Shown here: positions 26,628-35,622 of the stretch, piece by piece
Numbering within the stretch: position 1 is the first letter of the stretch
How the letters are laid out: each line of letters starts with the position of its first letter
Origin: Roseibium sp. TrichSKD4
Lineage (GTDB): Bacteria; Pseudomonadota; Alphaproteobacteria; Rhizobiales; Stappiaceae
Assembly: GCF_000148725.1 (NCBI RefSeq)
Contig: NZ_GL476319.1
Span: forward strand, 41,318-79,910
Direction: 5' to 3'
Length of the DNA: 38,593 bases
The notes under the pieces: model-generated
The model's database searches: none
Told to the model about the DNA's origin: nothing
What the model saw: the letters and a program-made list of their open reading frames with translations, nothing else
Program-made: the position numbers and the translations under genes

Positions 26628-26774
26628 AGCCCCAAGAACCTATTGCCGGGTTATGCCCGGTTCCCGGCTACGCTGATCATTGGCCCAAGACGGCTTCCAA
26701 TTCCCTGCATCAAAATTGTCATCGTGCGGAAACGATCCCGCGCGGACAGGATGCGTTTGTCTACGAGAATGCAA

Positions 26775-28718
26775 ATGAAACGTTCAACCCTGACACAAAA
26801 TGCCAAGAACTCCGTCGGCACTTTGGTCGCCCGAATGGCTGTCCGTAAAGCGCTGCGTCCATTTCCCGAACTCCGGCACCGCAGCGCTTACATTATCGGT
26901 GCCAAACTACCCAACGACACTGATACCGACACTTACGAAGATGCTTTGGCACAAGAGTTTCGGTGGGAAATCTCAGATGGCTGGACACGCAATGACTTGC
27001 CGAATTTTCACTACTTTATCGAAGAAGAAGCCACGACGAAATACAGGAGAAAAGCACCCTTCGAGGCGTATTCTCTAGCAAGAGATGTGGCAGAGCATCA
27101 GCGCTTGATCGGTGTTGATACGCCTGACCATCCAATGAGCGCAGCGTTCCGCAGTGTAGCGGAAGCAATCATCGAAATTCAGCCGGATACCAAGCACATC
27201 GTTGCTGCTGTCCTCCTGGCCCGAGGTTTCTCAATCACTGAGAAGCAGGCAGAGGAACTGCGTTCAGACAAGCTTGCCAATCTAACAACCGCCTTTCGAG
27301 GGGACCGGTCGCTGGCTAAGGCCCTCCAACTCCTTGAGGCTTTGAGAGAAGCTGAAGCGTCGGACACCACCATTGTCGAAGGTACGAGCAAAGTAGCGTC
27401 GCTTCAGAACATGGCTGGATACGGTGCAGCAAGGACTTGGGGACTTGAATTAGCTCGGGACCTTCGAGACTGGAAACGGAAAAAACTATCTTGGGGCGAC
27501 GTAGATCGCGGTGTTCTTCTCGTTGGCAAACCCGGGACAGGAAAAACTGTCTATGCGCGGGCGCTGGCAGAAACGTGCGGAGCTCATTTTGTTGAGTGTT
27601 CACTTTCGAAAATGCAGGGTCTTGGACATCTTGGGGACATGCTGAAGGGCATCGGACGTGCCTTCCAGGAGGCTCGAAATAACTCACCAGCAATCCTGTT
27701 CATCGACGAATTCGATGCCGTCGGAAATCGGGCCACCCTTTCATCACATGCGCCTGAATATGCCACCCAAGTCATTACCGGCCTCCTGCAATTGATGGAC
27801 GGCACGGAAAAACGTGACGGTGTAGTCGTTGTCGCTGCCTGCAACAGTTTGGAGACAATCGACCCTGCATTCCTGAGACCGGGACGGCTTGAGCGTGTCA
27901 TCGAAATCCCTTTGCCAGATCTCGATGCAAGGAAAGCAATCTTCAGGCAGCACTTCGGGGCTGAACTTCAGGATACCGTGTTGTCAGAAGTAGGTAGGCT
28001 CACCGACGGAATGTCAGGTGCAGATTTGGAGCAACTTGCTCGCGGCTGTCGCCGGCACTCTCGGCGCTCGGTGTCGGGGTTGAACGAACTTGATGTGCTG
28101 GAAACTCTCAATGACAAATTCAGGAAGGTTCCAGATGCCGAACTACAGCGATACGCCGTCCATGAAGCAGGCCATGTCGTTGCAGCTAATTTGATATACG
28201 GAGCCATTGCCGACGAAGTTTCGATCAGAACCCATTTTCCAGCAGACAATATCCGGTTTGTGAACAGCGGAGGGACAACAGTTCTTCCGATACGGATCAA
28301 ACTCTGCCAGATCAAGGACGACTATCTAAATGAGATTTCTCTGGCGTTTGCTGGGCATGCAGCCGAAAAACTTGTACTCGGATGCGCATCGGATGGTTCG
28401 GGGTTGGCAAGTGGTTCGGATCTTCAAAAAGCCACCGTACTTGCCGCCACATTGGTAGCGTCTTCAGGGCTCTCCGGCGCGCTGGCTTATCGGGCTGAAG
28501 CGACCGGCAAAGATATGTTGAAACTGGTAAGAAACGATCGTCATTTTAAAAGCGATTGCGACCGAATTTTGCATGACCAGATGGTTCGAATAGAAGCGCT
28601 TTTGGCGCAAAACCTCTCTTTACTGGAGCGTGTATCGACAAAACTGCTCAAGAAAAAGAACCTCACATCTCATGACCTCAAGAAGATACTAACGCCCGAC
28701 GAGAGAGATCGGACATGA
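26775..28718 (+). CDS. Soluble FtsH-like AAA+ zinc metalloprotease (M41-like)
   Basis: About 647 residues if ATG 26775 is used (GAGA 6 bases upstream); in-frame ATGs at 26751, 26769 and 26835 are alternatives. The N-terminal ~220 residues have no recognised domain and, unlike true FtsH, no membrane spans. The AAA+ module has Walker A GKPGTGKT (251-258), Walker B FIDEFD (Asp311-Glu312) and FLRPGRLER. A C-terminal M41-like domain carries HEAGH (463-467), with Asp549 in GSDLQKA as probable third zinc ligand, so both ATPase and protease look active. It probably unfolds and degrades specific proteins in the cytoplasm. As transposon cargo it may act in defence or in controlling neighbouring toxins; both are inference. 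Confidence 0.85.
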   Translation: MKRSTLTQNAKNSVGTLVARMAVRKALRPFPELRHRSAYIIGAKLPNDTDTDTYEDALAQEFRWEISDGWTRNDLPNFHYFIEEEATTKYRRKAPFEAYSLARDVAEHQRLIGVDTPDHPMSAAFRSVAEAIIEIQPDTKHIVAAVLLARGFSITEKQAEELRSDKLANLTTAFRGDRSLAKALQLLEALREAEASDTTIVEGTSKVASLQNMAGYGAARTWGLELARDLRDWKRKKLSWGDVDRGVLLVGKPGTGKTVYARALAETCGAHFVECSLSKMQGLGHLGDMLKGIGRAFQEARNNSPAILFIDEFDAVGNRATLSSHAPEYATQVITGLLQLMDGTEKRDGVVVVAACNSLETIDPAFLRPGRLERVIEIPLPDLDARKAIFRQHFGAELQDTVLSEVGRLTDGMSGADLEQLARGCRRHSRRSVSGLNELDVLETLNDKFRKVPDAELQRYAVHEAGHVVAANLIYGAIADEVSIRTHFPADNIRFVNSGGTTVLPIRIKLCQIKDDYLNEISLAFAGHAAEKLVLGCASDGSGLASGSDLQKATVLAATLVASSGLSGALAYRAEATGKDMLKLVRNDRHFKSDCDRILHDQMVRIEALLAQNLSLLERVSTKLLKKKNLTSHDLKKILTPDERDRT

Positions 28719-29092
28719 GGAATTCCAAGGGGGCAAAAAACAATTTGTCTAAAATGCCGCCGTTGCGTTTTTTGATGCGTTACCTTTGTTTTGCGATCAA
28801 TTCACAACCGGGCTCGATTTTTTCTCGTGTGACCGGCATAGTCCAGCGATCGCAGCTTGGCCGTCGCATCCCGCACGGTGTGGCTCGACTTCGGCTTCAA
28901 CCGCCCTCTTCAGGGGGCAAGAAAAGGAGGATGCCGACCATGACTATCATGCAGAAAAATGCGGCGCTCCGGGAAGCCAGTTTCTCTCTCTCCATAGCGC
29001 TGGCCTGAGCTAGACACTCCTCAACACGCGCATCAACGTCATTCTGACGCTGGTATCGCATTGTTGAACTGTCGAGCTCTTGTCGGCCACCA

Positions 29093-29112
29093 CCTGAACA
29101 ATCCCGTTCAGG
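29093..29112. promoter_or_regulatory. Perfect inverted repeat in the tns upstream region
   Basis: CCTGAAC and GTTCAGG flank a 6-base spacer. It is a candidate operator or small RNA hairpin about 260 bases upstream of the tns operon; no U-run follows. Confidence 0.35.
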
Positions 29113-29298
29113 CGGAACTGGAGATGGGAGACTGCGAACTACAGCCTTCACCCGCATCCTAATCAGCCAATTTTCCCATTCGCAAGAATGGAAATTGGTT
29201 GAACCAACACTGCGTAAGGACGCTCTTTGGATCGCCCTTCGCGCCCGAGATCTGCAGATAATACGTTTCCCGGACGTGTAAATCCCAGATCCAACTTT

Positions 29299-29340
29299 GC
29301 CTCCCAAGTCGTCACCGAGCTTCGGAACGACCTGGGAGGC
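29299..29340 (+). promoter_or_regulatory. Long stem-loop in the leader of the tns operon
   Basis: GCCTCCCA pairs with TGGGAGGC, then one mismatch, then GTCGT with ACGAC, and inside that CCGA with TCGG: 17 pairs over 42 bases. It ends 31 bases before the ATG at 29372 and is followed by ACTCAATG rather than a U-run, so a regulatory leader structure or protein-binding site fits better than a terminator. Confidence 0.55.
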
Positions 29341-29371
29341 ACTCAATGTTCAAACATCACAGGAGAAAGAA

Positions 29372-29536
29372 ATGAACAAAGCACGCCTTAAACTCGAACA
29401 TCTTTTGAACCGCCGAGCCGGCATTCAAGAAGACTATTCCATTCCGGAAACAACCACCTACATCACTGCATCTTCTCAATCGCGCCGCCGTGAAGCGAAT
29501 GTTGCTTCCGAGGAATGCGCGATACTGCGGATCTAA
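29372..29536 (+). CDS. Small ORF heading the tns operon, unknown
   Basis: A 54-residue frame starting at ATG 29372 with a strong AGGAG ribosome binding site 6-7 bases upstream (CACAGGAGAAAGAA). It overlaps the start of the TnsA-like gene by 22 bases, so it could act as a leader peptide for translational coupling or as a small regulatory protein. The N-terminal part is basic and helical (MNKARLKLEHLLNRRAG); no known family was recognised. Confidence 0.5.
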   Translation: MNKARLKLEHLLNRRAGIQEDYSIPETTTYITASSQSRRREANVASEECAILRI

Positions 29537-30255
29537 ACGCCTCCCCTAACCTAGCTCCTAAGACTTTCAAACCGCCGGTCCGATCGACCGGCACACGCAG
29601 ACCCCCTACGCGATCCGCTGGTTCAACGCGGTCACTCGCAGTCGCCCCAGAATTTAATCGTGAGATTACAGCCGAAAGCGAAGTCGAGCGCCCGGTCAGA
29701 AATATCCTTCTATCCCGCCCGGATTTAGAGGGATTACGAGATCAGTGGCCGAAGGTCTCTTACGTTGATTCAGATGGGTATCAGCGCTTCCATACATTCG
29801 ATTTCTGCGCCCTTTACACAAATGGGTATGCCGAGGCTCTCGCTGTCAGGCCCGCCGACCGAGTGAATTCTCGACCAGAAACTGGCGGTCCGACTCTCAC
29901 CGAAACTGTGGACCTAATCAACGCTCAAGGTTCACTTGACGGCTTCGCGCATTTTGCTGTGATCGTCACCGATCACGATTTCACACGCGGTGACGTTCAC
30001 AACGCAAGGTTCGTCCGTCGTGCGCGCCGTTTCCGGAACGAAGAACACGTCCAAGAGGTCTACAAACTGCTTTCCGGGGTCGGACCGCGTGTCATGTTCC
30101 ACACATTGGTCAAGGGTTCGAAGTACCCGGGGCTTTTGGAACTTGCTGTCTGGAACCTTATTGATGATGGAGTTCTAGTCCCTGAAATTGCCGGTCATGT
30201 ACTCGACCGGTCCTGGCTGCGTGTCATCTCCAAAGGTTCGGAGGCGGCACAATGA
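29515..30255 (+). CDS. tnsA: TnsA-like heteromeric transposase endonuclease subunit with substituted catalytic motif
   Basis: A 246-residue protein in the tnsA position directly before tnsB (ATGA overlap). After a low-complexity N-terminus it follows the TnsA N-terminal nuclease pattern: acidic ESEVER at 54-59, a strand-rich segment, Asp96 in FHTFDF, then residues 106-113 (AEALAVRP) where TnsA proteins normally have a Q/E-x-K-P motif. Here that position reads A110-V111-R112-P, lacking both the polar residue and the lysine. The following VTDHDF...NARFVRRARR block is also TnsA-like. TnsA cuts the 5' strands at the transposon ends; loss of the lysine predicts weak or no nuclease activity. The start lacks a well-spaced ribosome binding site and may depend on coupling. 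Confidence 0.75.
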   Translation: MRDTADLNASPNLAPKTFKPPVRSTGTRRPPTRSAGSTRSLAVAPEFNREITAESEVERPVRNILLSRPDLEGLRDQWPKVSYVDSDGYQRFHTFDFCALYTNGYAEALAVRPADRVNSRPETGGPTLTETVDLINAQGSLDGFAHFAVIVTDHDFTRGDVHNARFVRRARRFRNEEHVQEVYKLLSGVGPRVMFHTLVKGSKYPGLLELAVWNLIDDGVLVPEIAGHVLDRSWLRVISKGSEAAQ

Positions 30256-32510
30256 GCGAAACAATCGAAAATTCAGCCACATTCACGCCTCAGAGATATA
30301 GCCTGAGCGATCGCGACAGCTATTCCATTGAAGGGATCGAGTGTCGCCTGATTGCCTCTGATGACCACCAGCACGTTTTTAAGCAGCGTTCCGGTGCTTC
30401 TGAAATCAGACTGTTTGACCATGTACAATTTTCCGAGGCTCTGATGGATGGCTCCATCATGATCCATAAGAAAAAGACTCTTTCGCGGTCAGCTACGGAT
30501 TTCAGGCGTAGCAACACTAACTTGCGCGACCTGCCCGCGAAGGAAAAAGAACGGATCCTCTTTTACCGAGGGCTATGCAAATTTTTTGATGCAAAGCGTG
30601 TTGAATACGAACAAGGAATTTGCGCCCAAAAAGTCAACCTTGGAGCTACTTGTTTGGAATGGCTGCTTCCGCAGGCAAAGGATGAACTCAGATCGGTTTA
30701 CAATCAAAAGGGAAGAAGCGGCCAAGCTGAACAGCGTTTCAATCTGAACCTGCCAACCAGCCGTCACTTTGCTCGACTTTATCGAGCCTATCAAAGACAT
30801 GCTGGAAGCACCGAAGCCTTTGTTCATCAATACCGGAGTCCCAGCACTCGTGCGGGCCGAACCAATCCTGATGAATTACAAATCCGAAACCAATTCGTTT
30901 GTGGCTTTGCCTCCCCCAAACGCCCTTCAATGGCGCATCAACGTCGTGAATATGAACGACATATTCGTAAGGAGAACGCAAGGCGTCGAGAGTTAAGTCT
31001 CCCAAAACTTAAGCCGGTTTGTCGCAAGACGTTCGAACGGAACATCAGCGAGCTCGACCAATTCAATGTCACCGCGCAACGGCACGGTGAAAAGTATGCC
31101 TTAGCAAAGTACCGGTCGAGTGGGATCGGTTTCGATTACATTCAACCACTTGAGCGCGTCGAAATGGACGAATGGAAGCTGGATCTTATCGTGATCCTGA
31201 CTGACCTCGGTGTCTGGAGCACACTAGCTGAAGAAGAACGTGCGGCGGTCAAGCGAGCTCGGTTATGGGCAACAGTAGCTATTGATGTCGCGACCCGCTG
31301 CGTATTGGCGTTCAAAATTCACCTGAAGGATCCCTGCGGTGAGACGGCGCTTGAAACATTGGAGTTGGCACTGACGGACAAGTCAGAAATCGCCGATTTC
31401 ATCGGTGCCAGTTGTTCCTGGCCTTACCACGGAATGATCGAAACTCTCGTCACCGACAATGGAGCTGCGTTCACTTCGGAAATCTTCGAAACTGGTGCAT
31501 TGAGTTTGGGTATTGAATTGACACGCCCTAGAGCCGGTGATGCCCGGGCGCGTCCTCACATCGAGCGATCGTTTAAAACCTTCTCACAAACATTTTTAAA
31601 TGAATATAGCGGACGCACATTCTCAAACGTCCTGGAGAAGGGAGATCGCGATCCGAAAAAGGAAGCCACAATGTTCGCAGATACGATTGCTCGCGGTATC
31701 TTACGGCAAGCAATCGATATCTATCATCGTACGGGGCATGAAAATCTAGGCGGCGAATCTCCCAGAAACGCTTGGATGCGACTGACCCACAAGCACGCAG
31801 TAGAAGCGGCTCCAGATAGGGATGAGCTTCGCGCTTGTTTGGGCATTGATCAGGAAGGTGTCGTTGGCTCCGAGGGGATTCACTTTCTGGGTCTAAAATT
31901 TAACTCTGAATACCTCCAAACGCACCTTTTCGGGGAGACAGTCCCATATCGCGTCAGCCGGCTCGATATTTCAACGATTTCAGTCTGGAACGATAAACTC
32001 AATGAGTGGGTTGACGTGAAGGCAACAGTCGCGCCACCACCCGATATGAGCATCTACGAATGGACGATCATCGCGGGTCGTCATGAGGCGGAACATGGCG
32101 CAAATGTAGCACTTGATATTGCTGAAGCCGATAAGGCTGCCCAAGACGTTAAGCAGGACGCTCGAGTTGCTGAGCTCCGCGCCGGCATCAACCCGCTTCA
32201 TGATCGCGGTAAGGACCGTAAATGGCTGGAAAGGCTAAACAACCAGCGTTTCTCAAGCCTTAGGGTGATTGAAGGGGAAACTGCCCCAAAAAAGACGATC
32301 GATCTTTCTTCACCCAGGGGGAAAGAAGGCGAAACGTACGAACGCCCAGTGCATTGGGTGGAGGCTGACCCAGTCCAGCAGCCAATCCGATATCAAAGGC
32401 AAGAAGAAGAAGACGTTTCAATCGAGTCTGAAAAAAGTTCAGCCAATTTCGAAGATCCAGTCGCCGAAACGGGGTCTGACGACGATGCCAGCGACATTAG
32501 TTTTGAGTAG
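30252..32510 (+). CDS. tnsB: TnsB-family DDE transposase
   Basis: A 752-residue transposase of the Mu/Tn7/IS481-like rve superfamily. The catalytic triad is Asp306 (VEMDEW), Asp402 (LVTDNGAAF) and Glu438 (RPHIERSF), with exact DD35E spacing. N-terminal residues ~70-260 contain helical DNA-binding regions, with KRPSMAHQRREYERHI and ENARRRELSLPKL preceding the core, as in other TnsB proteins. The acidic C-terminal ~100 residues probably contact TnsC. It would bind the end repeats and join the 3' ends to target DNA. The start overlaps tnsA by 4 bases. No frame disruption was found, so it appears intact. Confidence 0.95.
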   Translation: MSETIENSATFTPQRYSLSDRDSYSIEGIECRLIASDDHQHVFKQRSGASEIRLFDHVQFSEALMDGSIMIHKKKTLSRSATDFRRSNTNLRDLPAKEKERILFYRGLCKFFDAKRVEYEQGICAQKVNLGATCLEWLLPQAKDELRSVYNQKGRSGQAEQRFNLNLPTSRHFARLYRAYQRHAGSTEAFVHQYRSPSTRAGRTNPDELQIRNQFVCGFASPKRPSMAHQRREYERHIRKENARRRELSLPKLKPVCRKTFERNISELDQFNVTAQRHGEKYALAKYRSSGIGFDYIQPLERVEMDEWKLDLIVILTDLGVWSTLAEEERAAVKRARLWATVAIDVATRCVLAFKIHLKDPCGETALETLELALTDKSEIADFIGASCSWPYHGMIETLVTDNGAAFTSEIFETGALSLGIELTRPRAGDARARPHIERSFKTFSQTFLNEYSGRTFSNVLEKGDRDPKKEATMFADTIARGILRQAIDIYHRTGHENLGGESPRNAWMRLTHKHAVEAAPDRDELRACLGIDQEGVVGSEGIHFLGLKFNSEYLQTHLFGETVPYRVSRLDISTISVWNDKLNEWVDVKATVAPPPDMSIYEWTIIAGRHEAEHGANVALDIAEADKAAQDVKQDARVAELRAGINPLHDRGKDRKWLERLNNQRFSSLRVIEGETAPKKTIDLSSPRGKEGETYERPVHWVEADPVQQPIRYQRQEEEDVSIESEKSSANFEDPVAETGSDDDASDISFE

Positions 32511-32520
32511 GAGAAGCAAT

Positions 32521-33633
32521 ATGGCCTCATCAGCTACCGACACCCGTTCATCGTCACAGGCGGAGAACCTAAATCGTGCGCTCGCGCATCTCAGAAACCA
32601 AATGTCACCAGAGTCGTTGGCGCGAGCCGATCGGATCGCAAAGATCAACTCCAGATATGTGGTGAGAAGCCAAGACAAAGAACTCGAGAAAGTGATTGAG
32701 GGAATGATCGAGGCTCAAGCTGCCTTCGGACAATCCGGGTATGCCGCCAGCGAGGCCCACAAACAGCGAGCGGTTTTCGTAATCGGCGAGTCTGGTTCGG
32801 GAAAATCGACGGCTGTTCGACGTATGTTTAGCCTTCAGCGCACCTTCCAGCCATATGTTGATGATTTTGGTCAAAGGATCATGCCGGCGGTCTCCTTGGA
32901 AGCACCGGAGCCCTTTACTATGAAGTTGCTCGCGAGAGACGGCCTTGAGGCCATTGGTTATCCAATCGAGCGCGATCGCCAAGAAAACCAGATGTGGGAT
33001 CTATTCCGCGATCAAATCAGGGAACGATGTGTATTTTGGCTCCATATCGATGAGATGCAGCACGCTATTCGCAGCACAAAAAGATCGGAAATTCAGAAAG
33101 CTGCGGATGTCGTCAAAAGCTTGCTTCAGATGTCCGACTGGCCATTAAATGCGATTTTTTCCGGCGTTCCCAGCCTTGCTCAGTTCCTACAGCATGAAGA
33201 TAGGCAGCTGAAAAACAGGGCTAAAGTCATTCGTTTTGAACCACTCCGTCCCGGTACCGACACCGTGAGACTGCGAAAGGTTATTGAAGGTGTGATCTGT
33301 ATTCACGCTGAAATGGAAGTCGAAGATGTCGTTTTGACCGAGCCGTTCGCAAACCGCGTCATGCATGCAACGAACTATGCGTTTGGAACCGCGATCCAGT
33401 TTGTCCGAGAAGTGATTTTCGAAATTCTTCGCGACGAGCGGGAAAAAGTTGAAGCTCGCGACTTCGTGCAGGCCTATTCAAACTTTACCGGATGCAAGCC
33501 AGACGCAAACATTTTCACTGCGAGCGACTGGAAGAACATTAATCCTGGAAACGCTCTCAAAGACTACCTTATTGCCGCTCAGAAGCATGAACAGGATGCT
33601 TGGCGTACAACACAGTATCGGAGCCGCAAATGA
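32521..33633 (+). CDS. tnsC: TnsC-family AAA+ transposition regulator
   Basis: A 370-residue AAA+ ATPase. ATG 32521 is chosen because GGAG lies 8-10 bases upstream and it follows the tnsB stop by 10 bases. Walker A GESGSGKST is at residues 89-97, Walker B WLHIDE at 174-178 (Asp177-Glu178), followed by a sensor-like IFSGVPSL and an arginine-rich stretch. TnsC-type ATPases form rings or filaments on target DNA and pass the target chosen by TniQ/TnsD to the transposase. Its stop overlaps the tniQ start by ATGA, so stoichiometry is probably coupled. Confidence 0.93.
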   Translation: MASSATDTRSSSQAENLNRALAHLRNQMSPESLARADRIAKINSRYVVRSQDKELEKVIEGMIEAQAAFGQSGYAASEAHKQRAVFVIGESGSGKSTAVRRMFSLQRTFQPYVDDFGQRIMPAVSLEAPEPFTMKLLARDGLEAIGYPIERDRQENQMWDLFRDQIRERCVFWLHIDEMQHAIRSTKRSEIQKAADVVKSLLQMSDWPLNAIFSGVPSLAQFLQHEDRQLKNRAKVIRFEPLRPGTDTVRLRKVIEGVICIHAEMEVEDVVLTEPFANRVMHATNYAFGTAIQFVREVIFEILRDEREKVEARDFVQAYSNFTGCKPDANIFTASDWKNINPGNALKDYLIAAQKHEQDAWRTTQYRSRK

Positions 33634-35480
33634 GCCTGCTCACTCGAACTATTGTTTCTCGGTCCGGCGAAACGCCACGCAGCGTGCTCTCTCGATTGGC
33701 GGCAGCGAATGGAATCCCAAGCGCCCGTGCATTTGCCAAAGACATGAAACTGGACTTGAAAGCCATTGAGAAAGCGGATTCGGCCAACCTCAAACGATTA
33801 TCGGAGTATTCCGGAGTGCCACTCAGTGCGCTTGAATCAAATTCGATCCGCACGACCAAAAATGGTGTGTTCCTGGGACGAGAATTGATCTCAAGGAAGG
33901 TTACCGCGAAAACATTATTTAGGATCTGCCCACACTGCCTTGTCGAAGATATGCTTAGAGGTCCTGAAAGAAAACCTGAAGCACGGGCTTGGCTCCGATC
34001 AATCTGGTCAGTGTCCCAAGTCCGCACCTGTCACGTCCACCAAAATCTTTTGGTGTCTCTCGATACCGGGATCGATCAGTCAATCCGAACTGATGTTGCC
34101 GCCATCATGAAATGTCGGAGTGATGAGGTACAAAGGCTGGCTACCGCAGGACGACCGCTCCCTCCCTCCCCACTTGAAAATTACACCGCCAAACGTCTGG
34201 CGGGCCAGGAAGACAATTCAGACCTTCTGGGCAAGCTGCCATTCTATTTGGCAGTTCGGCTCTGCGAAATGGTTGGGGCGACACTGACTGTTGGTCGCAA
34301 GTTCACCTGGAATGGTTTTCGGGAGGAACAGCGCGTCAGAGCTGGGGCAACGGGTTATGAGTTCATTTCCGAGGGCAAAGAGGCTTTCTTAAAGTTCTTG
34401 GAGCTTCATTATGCCGACTGGTCACGCATTAGGGCACTCGGCGCGAAAGGGCTTGCAGCCAGCTTCTTTTCTTGGCTTCAGGACGGCAGGAAGAACCCGG
34501 ACATGGAACCTCTCCGTGAGATGGTTCGTTCCCATGCGATCGGGCACTTGCCGCTTGGACCAGGAGATGAGTTTCTAGGGACCATCACTGAGCCAAGGAG
34601 GGTACATTCGGTCTACTCCGCACATAAGGATTTTGGCATCCATCCCAAGCGATTGAAAAAGCTCCTGCATCAGAACGGTCTCATTTCCGAAGAACAAACG
34701 ACACTCAGCGATCTGCGTATCCTATTCGGTGCCGAAGAAGCCCTTCCTCTTCTTCAGGACGCCGCTGAAGAAATGACAGGGAGCAACGCCCGGGACTATC
34801 TCGGCATGACGCGGACTCAATGGGAGCAAGTCCAGGCTGGAGGTTTCATCAAACCCTTGTTGGGCGATGGTGCCGGCACACGGCTGTCGCACTCAAAGGC
34901 ACGCCTCCAAAGGTTTCTCGAAAGCGTTCGGTATGAGAAAGGTTCCGGCGGAGAACTCGTCCCCCTTTCCCGTTGTATCAAACTGGCTTCCTGTGGCTAT
35001 GCAGATGTCATCCGCCTAATTCAGGAGGATCAGCTGGAGCGTGTTGCGGTCGATCCTGAGCAGGTTGGTTTCGCGGGTGTGCTCGTGGATGCCACAGAAG
35101 TCGCCGGTAAAGTTCCGAGAAAAGCGCTCCCGGGTATGACGGCAAGACAGGTTGCGGAAAGGCTTGGGTTCATTGTCGACACCGCCCATGCACTCATCAG
35201 AAACGGTGATCTACCGTCAACCCTCCATCAAGAATATGCCGACGGCCGTCGTGAGGCCCGACTTGTTCAGCCAAACGATGCGGACGCATTCGCAGATCAA
35301 CACATTTCCCTGAAGGAACTCTCGACGAAAATCGGCGCCGAGCACTGGCCCAGACGCGCCGGTAAGTTGATGGCGGATATGGGCGTAAAACCGGTATTCA
35401 CACTAGAGAGCCACCGAACTGTCATCTTCCGCCGGACCGAAGCTCTGTCTGCTCTAAGCCGGAGCGGACATGTAATCTGA
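33630..35480 (+). CDS. tniQ: TniQ/TnsD-like target-selection protein
   Basis: A 616-residue protein. ATG 33630 overlaps the tnsC stop by 4 bases. The N-terminal TniQ domain carries a zinc site: Cys100-x2-Cys103 (ICPHC) and Cys134-x2-His137 (CHVH), with the WLRSIWSVSQVRTCHVH block typical of TniQ. The protein is much longer than minimal TniQ (about 300-400) and comparable to or longer than TnsD; the C-terminal ~400 residues contain several helix-turn-helix-like segments (for example MTARQVAERLGFIVDTAHALIRNG near residue 500). That layout suggests sequence-specific binding of a fixed attachment site, here proposed to be the nrdJ 3' end. It is the only TniQ-type gene in the element. Confidence 0.92.
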   Translation: MSLLTRTIVSRSGETPRSVLSRLAAANGIPSARAFAKDMKLDLKAIEKADSANLKRLSEYSGVPLSALESNSIRTTKNGVFLGRELISRKVTAKTLFRICPHCLVEDMLRGPERKPEARAWLRSIWSVSQVRTCHVHQNLLVSLDTGIDQSIRTDVAAIMKCRSDEVQRLATAGRPLPPSPLENYTAKRLAGQEDNSDLLGKLPFYLAVRLCEMVGATLTVGRKFTWNGFREEQRVRAGATGYEFISEGKEAFLKFLELHYADWSRIRALGAKGLAASFFSWLQDGRKNPDMEPLREMVRSHAIGHLPLGPGDEFLGTITEPRRVHSVYSAHKDFGIHPKRLKKLLHQNGLISEEQTTLSDLRILFGAEEALPLLQDAAEEMTGSNARDYLGMTRTQWEQVQAGGFIKPLLGDGAGTRLSHSKARLQRFLESVRYEKGSGGELVPLSRCIKLASCGYADVIRLIQEDQLERVAVDPEQVGFAGVLVDATEVAGKVPRKALPGMTARQVAERLGFIVDTAHALIRNGDLPSTLHQEYADGRREARLVQPNDADAFADQHISLKELSTKIGAEHWPRRAGKLMADMGVKPVFTLESHRTVIFRRTEALSALSRSGHVI

Positions 35481-35566
35481 CACCCAATCATCATACCGAA
35501 CTGAGGTCACAAGAGTTCGACCAGATTCGAGCATGAAATTTACAATATCTCTGCCTTCTTATCCCA

Positions 35567-35585
35567 CCCCGCCACCGTGCGGGGT
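35567..35585 (+). terminator. Intrinsic terminator of the tns operon
   Basis: CCCCGC pairs with GCGGGG around CACCGT, extended by an A-T pair and followed by TTTTCTTTTG. It lies about 85 bases after the tniQ stop and ends the operon before the right end. Confidence 0.85.
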
Positions 35586-35622
35586 TTTCTTTTGTCTGCG
35601 ATCCGGAAGTAACTGATCTTCT

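Larger units (their letters stand above)
28719..29371. other. Non-coding or weakly coding interval before the transposition operon (653 bases)
   Basis: No confident gene. A 97-codon frame (28715-29008) overlaps the protease stop by ATGA but is composition-poor; within it, AGGAGG lies just before two ATGs (28931 and 28940) that would make only 22-25 residues. On the minus strand, 28897-29061 could encode 54 residues with a helical part and one membrane span, but lacks a clear ribosome binding site. The interval contains two strong inverted repeats listed separately and probably holds the promoter and leader of the tns operon. Confidence 0.45.

Noticed and set aside
30739-31005. Frameshift in tnsB suggested by alternative open frames
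   Set aside because: The main frame reads continuously through typical TnsB features (RPS...ENARRREL...) into an exact DD35E core, so no disruption is needed.
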